Origin: Methylobacteriaceae bacterium
GTDB lineage: Bacteria > Pseudomonadota > Alphaproteobacteria > Rhizobiales > Beijerinckiaceae
Direction of reading: 5' to 3'
Assembly: GCA_020638195.1 (NCBI GenBank)
Contig: JACKJC010000002.1
Coordinates: 992,001-1,056,000 of the forward strand
Length of the DNA stretch: 64,000 nucleotides
This document shows, one piece after another, positions 34,325 to 43,532 of this stretch (within the stretch, counting starts at the first letter, position 1; the number at the start of each line of letters is the position of its first letter). The position numbers and the translations under genes were made by a program. The notes beneath the pieces are model-generated. The model was not told the origin of the DNA. It made no database searches and saw nothing but the letters and a program-made list of their open reading frames with translations.

Positions 34325-35505
34325 GGCTGGTTCGCAGCCTCGGAATCCTCGCCGAGATAGAACGGACTTTCGCGATAGCGGGCGAAGAAAAAGCGCAGCA
34401 GTACGCCGAGCGCGGCGGCCACCGGCACGGCGACGATCAGGCCGGTAAATCCGAAAAGCGAGCCCGAGGCCAGAAGCGCGAACATCAGCCAGACCGGATG
34501 GAGGCCGACGGATTCGCCGACGAGCTTCGGCGACAGCACGTTGCCCTCCAGAAACTGGCCGGCGATCACGACGGCGAGCGCCTTGGCCAGCATGGTCCAG
34601 TCCGGCCAGCCCTGCACCAGCGCAACGACCGCCGAGACGACGAGCGCGGTCAGCGAGCCGACATAGGGAATGAAGCTCAGAAAGCCGGCCGTTATTCCGA
34701 TGAGGAAACCGTAATTGAGGCCGATGAGCGTGAGGCCGAGGCCGTACCACAGGCCCAGAAACAGGCAGACCAGCGATTGCCCGCGCAGGAAACCGGCAAG
34801 CGCCGCGTCCATGTCGCCGGCGACAGCGCTCACTTCCGGCAGGTAGCGTGGCGGAACCAGCGATTTCATGCTCGCGATCATGCGATTCCAGTCGACCAGA
34901 ATGTAGAAGGCGACGACCGGCGTCACGACGATCAGAGAGAGAATGCCGACCAGCGCCGCGCCGCCTGAAATCAGCGATTTGGCGAAGCCGCCGAGCCATT
35001 TAGCGGCGTCGCCCGCGTAATCGGCGAGCGCCTTCTGGATATCGCCGGGATTGCCGGAGCCAAGACCCAGTCGGGTCGCCAGGTCGCTACCCCAGGAGGT
35101 GTCGAGCAGTTTCGCGCTCCAGTCCGAGACCAGCGCCTGAAGGCGCAGGACGATTCTGGGCAGGTTTTCCACGAAGCCAGAAAGCTGGTGTCCGAGGACG
35201 GGACCGATCAGCACAAGGGCGAGAACGATCAGAATGATCGAGACGGCGAGGATGAACAGCGCCGCGCCGAGGCGGTTGAGGCCGAGGCGCTCCAGCTTTT
35301 CGGCGACGGGATCGAGAAGGTAGCCGAGCGCGATGCCGGCTGCGAAGGGCATGAGCACGCCGGAAAACAGGTAGAGGAACAGGGCGACGGCGACGATAGC
35401 CAGCGCCCAGGGCGCCGCATCGGCCATGCGCGGGCCGCTCTCGACGATAGCGACGCGCGTGGGCGCTGGCGTCGTTTGCGTTACTGGCCCATGTGCCTGA
35501 TCCAT
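34321..35505 (-). CDS. AI-2E family transporter (PerM-like)
   Basis: The 394-residue product has the family outline: an N-terminal pair of helices, a long central amphipathic stretch, then five to six helices including VVTPVVAFYILVDW, FLIGITAGFLSFIPYVGS and FLEGNVLSPKLVGESVGLHP. Members are trimeric membrane proteins assigned to export of autoinducers, or as sodium/proton exchangers. The start at 35505 overlaps the pgsA end by 25 bases; a later Met at about residue 27 would remove most of the overlap. It is followed directly by the hdaA-like gene. Confidence 0.9.
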   Translation of the reverse strand: MDQAHGPVTQTTPAPTRVAIVESGPRMADAAPWALAIVAVALFLYLFSGVLMPFAAGIALGYLLDPVAEKLERLGLNRLGAALFILAVSIILIVLALVLIGPVLGHQLSGFVENLPRIVLRLQALVSDWSAKLLDTSWGSDLATRLGLGSGNPGDIQKALADYAGDAAKWLGGFAKSLISGGAALVGILSLIVVTPVVAFYILVDWNRMIASMKSLVPPRYLPEVSAVAGDMDAALAGFLRGQSLVCLFLGLWYGLGLTLIGLNYGFLIGITAGFLSFIPYVGSLTALVVSAVVALVQGWPDWTMLAKALAVVIAGQFLEGNVLSPKLVGESVGLHPVWLMFALLASGSLFGFTGLIVAVPVAAALGVLLRFFFARYRESPFYLGEDSEAANQP

Positions 35506-36029
35506 GGCCCCAGATAGGCGCCGGCGGAAGCCAGCGTCAATGCCGCCACGATGTAGGTGGCGGGCCAGAACCAATAATCGCCCGAAAAGCCGAAAGCCCT
35601 GGCGCCCAGCACGGCGGCGGCGAAGGCGATCTGGAGCGTGGTGTTGACCTTGGAGACGTAAAGAGGACGAATTTCGACGGGCTTGTCGAACAGCCAGGCG
35701 GTGATGACGCCGCCGAGAATCATGACGTCGCGGGAGACGACGAGAATCGCCAGCGTTGGCGGAATTGCGTGAGCAATGCCCAGCGACACGTAGATCGCCA
35801 TCAGCAGCGCCTTGTCGGCGAGCGGGTCGAGGAAGGCGCCGAGTTCTGTCCGCAGGTCGAAGGTCTTGGCGAGCCAGCCGTCGGCGGCGTCCGAAACGCC
35901 CGCGATCACAAAGATGAAGAAGGCTTCGCGCCACTCTCCGGCGACGATCATGGAGACGATGACCGGAACGAGCAGCAGCCGGCCGATCGTGATGATGTTC
36001 GGCAGGCTGCCGAAATTGCGGATGTCCAA
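35481..36029 (-). CDS. pgsA: CDP-alcohol phosphatidyltransferase, PgsA-like
   Basis: The 182-residue product makes phosphatidylglycerol phosphate from CDP-diacylglycerol and glycerol 3-phosphate. The CDP-alcohol transferase motif is VSDAADGWLAKTFDLRTELG and then FLDPLADK, with the four aspartates in the normal spacing. It has five to six hydrophobic helices. Its N-terminus NFGSLPNIITIGRLLLVP matches PgsA. It is first in the unit pgsA / permease / hdaA-like / ppk / ppx on the minus strand. Confidence 0.92.
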   Translation of the reverse strand: MDIRNFGSLPNIITIGRLLLVPVIVSMIVAGEWREAFFIFVIAGVSDAADGWLAKTFDLRTELGAFLDPLADKALLMAIYVSLGIAHAIPPTLAILVVSRDVMILGGVITAWLFDKPVEIRPLYVSKVNTTLQIAFAAAVLGARAFGFSGDYWFWPATYIVAALTLASAGAYLGPWIRHMGQ

Positions 36030-36139
36030 GCCTCCCCCCCGTGCGTGGGCGCTGCCTGCCTGCCTTCGCGCCTGTCGCGCGCATTTAGCAGGCAGCGAGG
36101 CGGCCCGGTCAAGCGACCAGAGGCGTGGCCATTGATCAG

Positions 36140-37189
36140 TTACTTCATGCGCTTGAGTTCTTCGGTCATGGCGACGTATTCGCGCAGCGAGCCATTGGTG
36201 CGGACAGGGTCCTTCGGACAGGCGTCCGCGCCCTTCTCGAACATGCTCTTGGCGCGCGCCTTGTCATCTTTGGCTAGCGCCAGTTCGCCGAGATAGAAGA
36301 AAATAGTGCAACGGCGCTCGGCGTCCTCCCCCGCAGACGCGAAGATGCGATCGTCGGCGGCGCCGGCCTCCAGCAATTCTGCGACAAGGCCGATCCAGCT
36401 CTGCCGAGGCAGTTTCTGCGTCGCCTCGACGAAAGCGCGCGCCGCTTCCGCCTTGCCCAGTCGCGCGCGGGCGAGAAAGGTCCAGGCGGCGGCGTTGGCG
36501 TTGAGTGTCGCGCCTGTCGCCAGATCCGGTTCGGCGGCGGCGAAATCGGCGAGCATGAACTGCGAATATCCGCGCGCGACCAGCGCTTCCACATTGTCCT
36601 TGTCGCGCGCCAGAATGCGGTTGTAGTCAGCGATGGCGTCCTTGAAGCGGCCGAGTTCCTGCATCATGCCGCCGTGGTTCAGGAGCAGGTCCTCGTCCTG
36701 CGAGCCGGTTGCGAGCGCCGCGTCGTAGTCGGCGACCGCCGCCTTGAATTCCGCCGCGCCCATCAGGAGATCGCCGCGCAATCTCAGGACCACGGCGTTG
36801 CGGGGTTCTCGGGCGAGGATGACCGAATAGTCGTCGTAGGCGAGCCGCAGTTCGCCCCGCTTTTCCGCGATGCCCGCGCGCGCGACGCGGGCCGCAAGAT
36901 TGCAAGGGTCGAGGTCGACGGCTTTGGTCGCCGCCTCGAGCCCGGACCCCAGATCGCCGCCGGCCGCCTCGGCTTCGCCGCGCCAGCGCCAGGCAAGCGC
37001 GTTCTTCGGCTCCTTTTCCGTGATCGCGCGCATCGCCATGATCAGCGCGAAGGGGCTGCCGCCCTCCTTTTGCATCCTGTCCGCCTCGGCCATGGCCGGC
37101 GAAGGCGGGGGCTGGCGATAGTCGCAGCGCTGCGCGGCGGCGGCGCCAGCGGTCGTCAGAGCAAGGCAGAGGATCGGGAATCGCAGCAT
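36140..37189 (-). CDS. Secreted TPR-repeat protein
   Basis: The 349-residue product has a signal peptide cut after Ala-Ala-Ala-Gln near residue 20. It is then mostly tetratricopeptide repeats: AWRWRGEAEAAGGDLGSGLEA, LRLAYDDYSVILAREPRN, LRGDLLMGAAEFKAAVADYD and DAIADYNRILARDKDN are four clear repeats, with weaker ones after residue 210. Such proteins assemble complexes in the periplasm. The start at 37189 is set by an AGGAGCG six bases upstream; an earlier Met is eight codons upstream. It is a separate unit, divergent from purM, between pgsA and purM. Confidence 0.82.
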   Translation of the reverse strand: MLRFPILCLALTTAGAAAAQRCDYRQPPPSPAMAEADRMQKEGGSPFALIMAMRAITEKEPKNALAWRWRGEAEAAGGDLGSGLEAATKAVDLDPCNLAARVARAGIAEKRGELRLAYDDYSVILAREPRNAVVLRLRGDLLMGAAEFKAAVADYDAALATGSQDEDLLLNHGGMMQELGRFKDAIADYNRILARDKDNVEALVARGYSQFMLADFAAAEPDLATGATLNANAAAWTFLARARLGKAEAARAFVEATQKLPRQSWIGLVAELLEAGAADDRIFASAGEDAERRCTIFFYLGELALAKDDKARAKSMFEKGADACPKDPVRTNGSLREYVAMTEELKRMK

Positions 37190-37319
37190 CGGTTCGCTCC
37201 TGTCCGCCTCCATACGCCAAAACGCGCGCGGCGCCTGTGCGCGGCTTCACGCACAGCGCGCCAATGCCTTGCCAGCGCGGCTGCGACCCGCTACTCCCGC
37301 CGCAAAACCGGGGATAGCC

Positions 37320-38387
37320 ATGCAGGACAAGCCGAAGGACGGCCTCACCTATGCGCAGGCCGGCGTCGACATCGACGCGGGGACGCGGATGGTCGAACTC
37401 ATCAAGCCCCATGTGCGCTCCACCCGCCGCTCGGGCGCCGACGGCGAAATCGGCGGTTTCGGCGGCCTGTTCGACCTGAAGGCGGCGGGATTTTCGGATC
37501 CCGTGCTGGTCGCCGCCAACGATGGCGTTGGCACCAAGGTCAAGATCGCGATCGAGAGCGGCATTCACGATACGGTCGGGGTCGATCTCGTCGCCATGTG
37601 CGTCAACGATCTCGTCGTGCAGGGAGCCGAACCCCTGTTCTTTCTGGACTATTACGCGACCGGCAAGCTCGACCCGGAGGAAGGCGCCGCCGTCGTCAAG
37701 GGGATCGCGGCCGGCTGTGTCGACGCCGGCTGCGCGCTGATCGGCGGCGAGACCGCGGAAATGCCAGGGCTCTACGCCAAGAAGGACTACGATCTCGCGG
37801 GCTTCGCCGTCGGCGCGGCCGAGCGCGGCGCGCTGCTGCCGCGCGGGATCGAGAAGGGCGACGTGCTGTTCGGGCTGCCCTCCTCCGGTGTGCATTCCAA
37901 CGGCTTTTCGCTGGTGCGCCGGATCGTCGAGCGCACCGGGCTCGCATGGGAGGCGCCGGCGCCGTTCGCGCCGGGCAAGACGCTGGCCGAGGCCCTGCTC
38001 GTTCCGACGAAAATCTACGTGCGGCCGCTGCTTGCGGCGCTCAAGGCGACGGATGCGATCCGCGCGCTCGCCCATATCACCGGCGGCGGTTTCCCGGAGA
38101 ATATTCCGCGCGTGCTGCCAAAGGGGCTTGGCGTCGCGCTCGACCTGTCCGCGATCCCCGTGCTGCCGGTTTTCTCGTGGCTCGCGCGCGAAGGCGGCGT
38201 GGCGGAGAAGGAGATGCTGCGCACCTTCAATTGCGGGATCGGCATGGTCGTCGTCGTCTCCGCATCCCACGCCGCAGAGGGCGAGAAGGCCTTGGCCGAC
38301 GCCGGTCTCGCGCCGATCCGGATCGGCGAAGTGACCGAGACGCAGGGCGAGGAGCGCGTGACGACGCGCGGGGCGCTGAAGCTGTGA
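37320..38387 (+). CDS. purM: Phosphoribosylformylglycinamidine cyclo-ligase
   Basis: The 355-residue product forms aminoimidazole ribotide, the fifth step of purine synthesis, with ATP. It has the PurM/ThiL fold with DGLTYAQAGVDIDAG at the N-terminus, the ATP-site motifs AANDGVGTKVKIA and DLVAMCVNDLVVQGAEPLFF, and GLPSSGVHSNGFSL. The length equals the family average. The start follows 131 bases of gap from the divergent TPR gene. Its stop codon overlaps the purN start (GTGA), so the two are coupled. Confidence 0.98.
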   Translation: MQDKPKDGLTYAQAGVDIDAGTRMVELIKPHVRSTRRSGADGEIGGFGGLFDLKAAGFSDPVLVAANDGVGTKVKIAIESGIHDTVGVDLVAMCVNDLVVQGAEPLFFLDYYATGKLDPEEGAAVVKGIAAGCVDAGCALIGGETAEMPGLYAKKDYDLAGFAVGAAERGALLPRGIEKGDVLFGLPSSGVHSNGFSLVRRIVERTGLAWEAPAPFAPGKTLAEALLVPTKIYVRPLLAALKATDAIRALAHITGGGFPENIPRVLPKGLGVALDLSAIPVLPVFSWLAREGGVAEKEMLRTFNCGIGMVVVVSASHAAEGEKALADAGLAPIRIGEVTETQGEERVTTRGALKL

Positions 38388-38998
38388 AAAAGAAGCGCGT
38401 CGCCATCCTGATCTCGGGGCGCGGCTCCAACATGATGGCGCTGGTGGAGGCCGCCGTCGCGCCCGATTTTCCGGCCGAGATCGCGCTCGTCCTCTCCAAC
38501 CGCCCCGACGCCGCCGGCCTCGACTGGGCGGCTTCCCGAGGCATTCGCACCGCGTCGATCGACCACAAGACCTACGGCAAGGATCGCGAGGCCTTCGAGC
38601 GCGCGATGCAGGGCGTGCTGGAAGACAATTCCATCGACCTCGTGTGCCTCGCCGGCTTCATGCGCGTGCTGACGCCGTGGTTCGTGGCGCAATGGCAGGG
38701 GCGGATGCTCAACATCCACCCGGCCCTCCTGCCCTCCTATCGCGGGCTTCATACGCACGAGCGCGCACTGGAAGACGGGGTGAAGATCCACGGCTGCACC
38801 GTGCATTTCGTCGTGCCGGAAATGGATGCGGGCCCGATCATCCTGCAGGCCGCCGTTCCGGTCGAAGATTCCGACGACGCCGATGCGCTCGCCGCGCGCG
38901 TGCTCACGCAAGAACATCGCATCTATCCGCAGGCGCTGGCGCTGGTGGCCGCCGACAAGCTGCGGATCGAGGGCAATCGCGTGTTGATGCGGGCCTGA
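38384..38998 (+). CDS. purN: Phosphoribosylglycinamide formyltransferase
   Basis: The 204-residue product adds the formyl group from 10-formyl-tetrahydrofolate to glycinamide ribotide, the third step of purine synthesis. The N-terminal phosphate loop is ILISGRGSNMMALV; the catalytic Asn-His-Asp set lies in LNIHPALLPSYRGLHTHE and VPEMDAGPII. It starts at a GTG that overlaps the purM stop codon. The purM-purN order is standard in alphaproteobacteria. Confidence 0.97.
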   Translation: MKKKRVAILISGRGSNMMALVEAAVAPDFPAEIALVLSNRPDAAGLDWAASRGIRTASIDHKTYGKDREAFERAMQGVLEDNSIDLVCLAGFMRVLTPWFVAQWQGRMLNIHPALLPSYRGLHTHERALEDGVKIHGCTVHFVVPEMDAGPIILQAAVPVEDSDDADALAARVLTQEHRIYPQALALVAADKLRIEGNRVLMRA

Positions 38999-39082
38999 CC
39001 GCGCATCTGGCCGTTTCCTTCATGAAGTCCTAGTCTGCCCGAGGCGCCACGCGGCGAAGTCCGCGACGCCGGGAGGGAGACG

Positions 39083-39763
39083 ATGCCGCATTCGCTGCAA
39101 ACCGACGGCGAAGCCCGCCATTCGTTCGACAGTTCGGAAATGGGCGCGCTCGCGCATCTCTATCGCGGCGAGGTCTATCGCTCGACGATCTGGCGCACGC
39201 GGCTCGACAATACGACCAACTGGTCGATCGTCACGATGGGGATCGCACTGTCCTCGTCCTTCTCGTCGCCGGAAGCCTCGCCGCTACCACTAATCCTCGT
39301 CGGCCTGCTGGTGGCGGTGTTCCTGACCTTCGAGGCGCGGCGCTACCGCTATTTCAATGTCTGGCGCGCGCGGGCGCGCTGGATGGAGACACATTTCTAC
39401 GCGCCCATGCTGCGCGGCGAGGAGCAGGCCGCCTTCTGGCGCGACGTGCTCGCCAAGGACTACACGCATCCGCGTCATCACATCACGCTGTGGCGGGCGA
39501 TGGGGCGGCGGCTGCGCCGAAATTACGTCTGGATTTTCGCGATCCAGGTGGCTGCCTATCTCGGCAAGCTCATCATCCATCCGACGCCCGCCGCGCATTT
39601 CGGCGAAGTCGTCACGCGCGCCGCGATCGGGCCGATCCCCGGCTGGGCCGTGCTGACGGCGGGTCTGATCTACAACGGCGGCTGGCTCGCCTTCGGCCTC
39701 TGGTCGCTCTATCAGGACCGCGCCAAGCACGGGGACGTGGGGAAGAAAGTGGCGATGGGATGA
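39083..39763 (+). CDS. DUF2270 integral membrane protein
   Basis: The 226-residue product has the DUF2270 pattern: MGALAHLYRGEVYRSTIWRTRLDNTTNWSI, followed by two helices at about 50-85, then a large loop with RYRYFNVWRARARWMETHFY, YTHPRHHITLWRAMGRRLRRNY and two more helices. The His-rich stretch (PRHHITLW) could bind a metal but is not known to. It converges with the methyltransferase gene with only 16 bases between stops. Function unknown. Confidence 0.85.
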   Translation: MPHSLQTDGEARHSFDSSEMGALAHLYRGEVYRSTIWRTRLDNTTNWSIVTMGIALSSSFSSPEASPLPLILVGLLVAVFLTFEARRYRYFNVWRARARWMETHFYAPMLRGEEQAAFWRDVLAKDYTHPRHHITLWRAMGRRLRRNYVWIFAIQVAAYLGKLIIHPTPAAHFGEVVTRAAIGPIPGWAVLTAGLIYNGGWLAFGLWSLYQDRAKHGDVGKKVAMG

Positions 39764-39779
39764 GTTGGGACAGACGCAA

Positions 39780-40601
39780 TCAGCGCGGCTTCTCGCCCCA
39801 GCACTGCACCAGCAACTTGTCGATGACGAGCGTCGCGGGGTCTTCGAGATGTCGCGCCAGCGACTCGCGATGCCTGTCGATGTCGGCGGCGGACAGCACG
39901 CCGTTCGCGACGACCTTGTCTCGGATGGACTCGATCAGAGAAAGAAGATGCGTCCGCCTGTAGTCGCCGACCGGCGGCGTCTCGACGGTGATTTTCGTCT
40001 GTACGTTCTGCACGCCGAGCACATGAAGCAGGACCGGCAGACGCCGCCCGACGAAGCCGTCGCCGCCGCCTGCGTGGAAAACCTTGTGAAACGCATCCAG
40101 CAGGACATCCCACGAGGGATGCGCCGGTTGGCAGATCCAGGAAATGTTGTCGACATCCTCCAGCGCGAGAACGCCGCCGGGCCGGAGCAGCGACAGCATT
40201 TCCGCTAGGAACGCCTCGCGCGCCGAAACGTTGATCAGCACGAGACGTTCGTGCGCCAGATCGAATGTTTCTTTTTCCAGCCCGGTGTTCAGGGCGTCCG
40301 CCTGCACCATCCTGACATTGCCGAGCCCGCGTCGCCCGATTTCGGCATTCGCCATCGCTACAAAACGCTGCTCGCGCTCCAGCCCGATGACCTCGCCCGA
40401 TGGGCCGACACGACGCGACAGCAGGTCGAGTATGCCGATCGGACCGCAGCCGATATCGACCGCCCGCCAGCCGGCCCGAACGCCGATCTGGTCGAGCAGC
40501 CAGTTCGCTGTCGGCTCGTACCGGCTGGCCTGATTGAGGAGGCGATCACGCTCGATATTCGTGCCGCCCAGCGGATAGCCGACCGATTGCGCAGACGACA
40601 T
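39780..40601 (-). CDS. Class I SAM-dependent methyltransferase
   Basis: The 273-residue product has the seven-strand Rossmann methyltransferase fold. Motif I is AVDIGCGPIGILDLLS, with the Glu of strand two in VIGLEREQRF. Motif III is LALEDVDNISW. The best resemblance is to UbiE-like small-molecule methyltransferases, but the acceptor is unknown. It starts at 40601 with GAGGGG six bases upstream. It stands about 90 bases downstream of the cysteine-protease-like gene, on the same strand. Confidence 0.85.
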   Translation of the reverse strand: MSSAQSVGYPLGGTNIERDRLLNQASRYEPTANWLLDQIGVRAGWRAVDIGCGPIGILDLLSRRVGPSGEVIGLEREQRFVAMANAEIGRRGLGNVRMVQADALNTGLEKETFDLAHERLVLINVSAREAFLAEMLSLLRPGGVLALEDVDNISWICQPAHPSWDVLLDAFHKVFHAGGGDGFVGRRLPVLLHVLGVQNVQTKITVETPPVGDYRRTHLLSLIESIRDKVVANGVLSAADIDRHRESLARHLEDPATLVIDKLLVQCWGEKPR

Positions 40602-40689
40602 TCGCCCCTCCCCTCTGGCAAAGCGAATGCAATGGGGACCAGACTACATGCAAATGACCAATGGTCGCAATGCGCCGCGCGGTTGCGGC

Positions 40690-41259
40690 TCAGAGTTCGC
40701 CCACGCGCAACAAAAACGTCTGATGGGCGTCGATCATGATCTTCTGACCCTTCTTGTCGCCGGCCTTGGTCTTGTCGAGCGTGAAACTGTCGAATCGATA
40801 GTGCTTCATGCCCCAGGAATCATAGAAATAGACCGTGCGTCCGGCGATGCGGTCGACGACTGTCCAGTGGTCCCAGGGTTCGCCGAGGCCGACGATCCAC
40901 ATGGCGCGGCCCTCGCCATGCGCCTCGATCTCGGTGCGCAACCTGTCGAAAAAATCTTCCACGCTGGCGACCTTGGTGCGCATCAGCGGCGCGCCCCAAA
41001 GCAAGCGCGCCTTGTGCTTCTGCCGGACCCAGGCGTCGGCGGCGCGAAACAGGCGGTAGAGCGTCGGCACGCCCGTGCCGTCCCAGATGATCTGCGGAAA
41101 GAGATCGGCGACACTGGTGCACAGGACTTCGAGCAGCTTCTCGTCCTGCTTCTCGGTGTGGCCGAACATGAGCTTGCAGGCGTTGAGCGTCGCATAGATC
41201 GAACACAGCCCGTCGATGTCGCCCTGCTCTATCGGCGCGCGCGAACGTCTCTTGGCCAT
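40690..41259 (-). CDS. Papain-like cysteine-protease-fold protein, uncharacterised
   Basis: The 189-residue product carries a possible Cys-His-Asp arrangement in the order expected for papain-like enzymes: Cys19 in GDIDGLCSIYATLNA at the start of a helix, His131 in WDHWTVV at a strand start, and Asp147 in VYFYDSWGM on the following strand. No signal peptide is seen. I do not recognise a named family. Its start is three bases after the stop of the molybdopterin oxidoreductase gene, with a Met at the expected place, so the two are surely one transcript. A cytoplasmic processing or maturation role for the partner enzyme is a possibility and not shown. Confidence 0.65.
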   Translation of the reverse strand: MAKRRSRAPIEQGDIDGLCSIYATLNACKLMFGHTEKQDEKLLEVLCTSVADLFPQIIWDGTGVPTLYRLFRAADAWVRQKHKARLLWGAPLMRTKVASVEDFFDRLRTEIEAHGEGRAMWIVGLGEPWDHWTVVDRIAGRTVYFYDSWGMKHYRFDSFTLDKTKAGDKKGQKIMIDAHQTFLLRVGEL

Positions 41260-41262
41260 GCG

Positions 41263-43353
41263 TCAGATGCTCTTGTGGATCCAGACGCGATTGTCGTGGA
41301 AGGCCGCGCCGCCGAAGGGCGCCGTGGAATCGTCGCCCGTGAGCACGTTGATGCCATGGCCGTCGACGAATTTCGAGTTCGGCCAGATGCCCTCCGAGAT
41401 CAGCACGCCGCGCCGCACGCCGTTGAACAGGCGCGCATGCAACCGGGTCTGGCCGCGCCCGTTGCCGAGCGTGACGAGATCGCCGTCGACGATGTCGTGC
41501 GCGACGGCGTCGTCGGGGTGGATCATCACAGTCGGCCGTTTCTCACGCGCGAGCGATTCCGGCGTTTCGGTAAACGAGGAGTTGAGAAAATTTCGCGCCG
41601 GACTGGTGGCGAGACGGAAGGGATGGTCGGCGTCGACCTCCTCCGTCACCGCCCAATGGTCGGGCAGTTTCGGCATATCTCGCCACGGGCCCTGCGGCCC
41701 TGTATTGGCGAAGGGCGTGCGCGGCCAGTCCGGCTTGAAGCGGAATTTCTTGTCGGGCCAGTGGAAGCCTTCGCTATAATGCGCCTTGTCGAACGGCGGC
41801 TGCGCGTCGATCCAGTTGTCCTTTTCGAGCGCATCGAGACCGCCCCAGCCCGAATCCTTCAGCGTGCGGTCGATGAGTTCGCGCGGGCTCATGTCGAAGC
41901 CGCGATGTTCGGCGCCGACGCGTTTTGCCAGCGCGCAGATGACCTCGTGATTGGAGCGGCACTCGCCGGGCGGTTCGATCAGCTTCGGGCCGAAGCCGAT
42001 ATATTGATGGCCGCCGCCGGGATAGAAATCATCGTGCTCCAGAAACATCGTCGCCGGCAACACGATATCGGCGAGTTTGGCCGTATCGGTCATGAAATGT
42101 TCGTGCACGGCGACGAACAAGTCCTCGCGCGCAAAGCCGCGCAGCACCTTGTTCTGGTCGGGCGCGATGCAGGCCGGATTGGTGTTCTGGATCAGCATCG
42201 CCGTAACAGGCGGGCCGTGATGCAGGGTGTCGGCCTCGCCGGTGAGGATCGCGCCGATGCGCGATTGGTCGAGGATGCGCACGGAGCGGTCGATCACATC
42301 CTGCCCTTCGATCACCATCTGCTTGAGGTTGTAGATCGCGCCATTGTTGTGGAAGGCGCCGCCGCCTTCATGCGCCCAGGCGCCGGTGACGCTGGCGATG
42401 CAGCTCGCCGCGTGCATGTTGACCGCGCCGTTGCGCTGGCGTGAAAAACCGTAGCCGAGGCGGAAGAAGGTGCGCTTGGTGCGCCCGACCAGTCGCGCGA
42501 ATTCCTCGATCTCGGCGACCGACAGGCCCGTGATCGCGGAAGCCCATTCGGGCGTTCGCGTCTGCAGATGCGCCTCGAGTTCTTCCGGCGCGTCGGTGTA
42601 TTTCGCCATGAAGTCGCGATCGGCGAGGCCTTCGCGAAACAGCACGTGCATGACGGCGCAAGCGAGCGCGCCGTCGGTGCCCGGTCGCAGGCAGAGCGCT
42701 ATGTCGGCCTGCTCCATCGTGGCGTTGCGATAGACGTCGACGGCGACGATCTTGGCGCCGCGCTCTTTTCGGGCGCGCGTGGCGTGGGTCATGACGTTGA
42801 CCTGGGTGGCCACCGCATTCGTGCCCCATATGACAACGCAATCGCTCTTGGCCATTTCGCGCGGGTCGGGCCCCGCGAGCCGGCCCGTGCCGGCGATGTA
42901 GCCCGGCCAGGCGAGATTGACGCAGATGGTCGAGTAGAAGCGCGAATATTTCTTGGCGTGCGTCAGGCGATTTATGCCGTCGCGCATCACGCGGCCCATC
43001 GTGCCCGCATAGTAATAGGGCCAGACGCTCTCGGCGCCGTGTCGCCGTTCGGCTTCCAGAAATCTGGCGGCGATCGTGTCGAACGCCTCGTCCCACGAAA
43101 TGCGCTCGAACTGGCCCGAGCCCTTCGGGCCGACGCGCTTCAAGGGGTGTAGCAGCCGATCCGGATGATGGACGCGCTGGGCGTAGCGGGCGACCTTCGC
43201 GCAGACCACGCCTGCCGTATATGTCTGCCTCTCCGCGCCACGAATGCGGCCGATACGATCGGGGCCGAGCACTTCGACATCGAGCGCGCAGACGGACGGG
43301 CAATCGTGCGGGCAAGTCGAATTTCGGCGTTCAATTCGCACTGGCGCGTTCAT
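41263..43353 (-). CDS. Molybdopterin-dependent oxidoreductase, formate-dehydrogenase-like
   Basis: The 696-residue product is a single-subunit member of the DMSO-reductase family. An N-terminal [4Fe-4S] site is formed by CPHDCPSVC and a later Cys in GVVCAKV. The molybdopterin-binding domains follow, with VVIWGTNAVATQVN, and a C-terminal cap domain with VTLGNGRGQTRLHARLFNG. The first residues after the iron-sulfur site have no Tat signal, so it acts in the cytoplasm. The start at 43353 follows AAGGAG by six bases. It precedes the protease-like gene in an operon and diverges from a globin gene. Its substrate is not predictable; assimilatory nitrate reductase, formate dehydrogenase and tetrathionate-type enzymes all belong to the same family. 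Confidence 0.9.
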   Translation of the reverse strand: MNAPVRIERRNSTCPHDCPSVCALDVEVLGPDRIGRIRGAERQTYTAGVVCAKVARYAQRVHHPDRLLHPLKRVGPKGSGQFERISWDEAFDTIAARFLEAERRHGAESVWPYYYAGTMGRVMRDGINRLTHAKKYSRFYSTICVNLAWPGYIAGTGRLAGPDPREMAKSDCVVIWGTNAVATQVNVMTHATRARKERGAKIVAVDVYRNATMEQADIALCLRPGTDGALACAVMHVLFREGLADRDFMAKYTDAPEELEAHLQTRTPEWASAITGLSVAEIEEFARLVGRTKRTFFRLGYGFSRQRNGAVNMHAASCIASVTGAWAHEGGGAFHNNGAIYNLKQMVIEGQDVIDRSVRILDQSRIGAILTGEADTLHHGPPVTAMLIQNTNPACIAPDQNKVLRGFAREDLFVAVHEHFMTDTAKLADIVLPATMFLEHDDFYPGGGHQYIGFGPKLIEPPGECRSNHEVICALAKRVGAEHRGFDMSPRELIDRTLKDSGWGGLDALEKDNWIDAQPPFDKAHYSEGFHWPDKKFRFKPDWPRTPFANTGPQGPWRDMPKLPDHWAVTEEVDADHPFRLATSPARNFLNSSFTETPESLAREKRPTVMIHPDDAVAHDIVDGDLVTLGNGRGQTRLHARLFNGVRRGVLISEGIWPNSKFVDGHGINVLTGDDSTAPFGGAAFHDNRVWIHKSI

Positions 43354-43411
43354 TTGTGGCTCCTTCGCGCCATGATCGCCCTTCGCAATCCGGGCGGCAA
43401 GATGCGGGAGC

Positions 43412-43425
43412 AAAGTGGCCACTTT
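43412..43425. promoter_or_regulatory. Perfect 14-bp palindrome in a divergent promoter
   Basis: AAAGTGGCCACTTT is completely symmetrical. It lies 59 bases before the molybdoenzyme start and about 110 before the globin start. Such perfect palindromes usually are operators. I cannot assign the regulator. Confidence 0.5.
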
Positions 43426-43462
43426 AGAGTCATTTCAAATTTTCGTTCGCTGGATCACACGC

Positions 43463-43484
43463 TTAACCGATTCATATAGGTTAA
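43463..43484. promoter_or_regulatory. Inverted repeat TTAACC-N10-GGTTAA
   Basis: Six-base arms with a ten-base AT-rich spacer lie 49 bases before the globin start. It is a second symmetrical element of the same gap. The spacer contains TCATATA. The pattern does not match the usual FNR or NnrR site. Confidence 0.45.
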
Positions 43485-43532
43485 CCCTTTCGTGGGCTCG
43501 CCCGGCCAGACGGCGGCCCGAAGGGGGTAATC

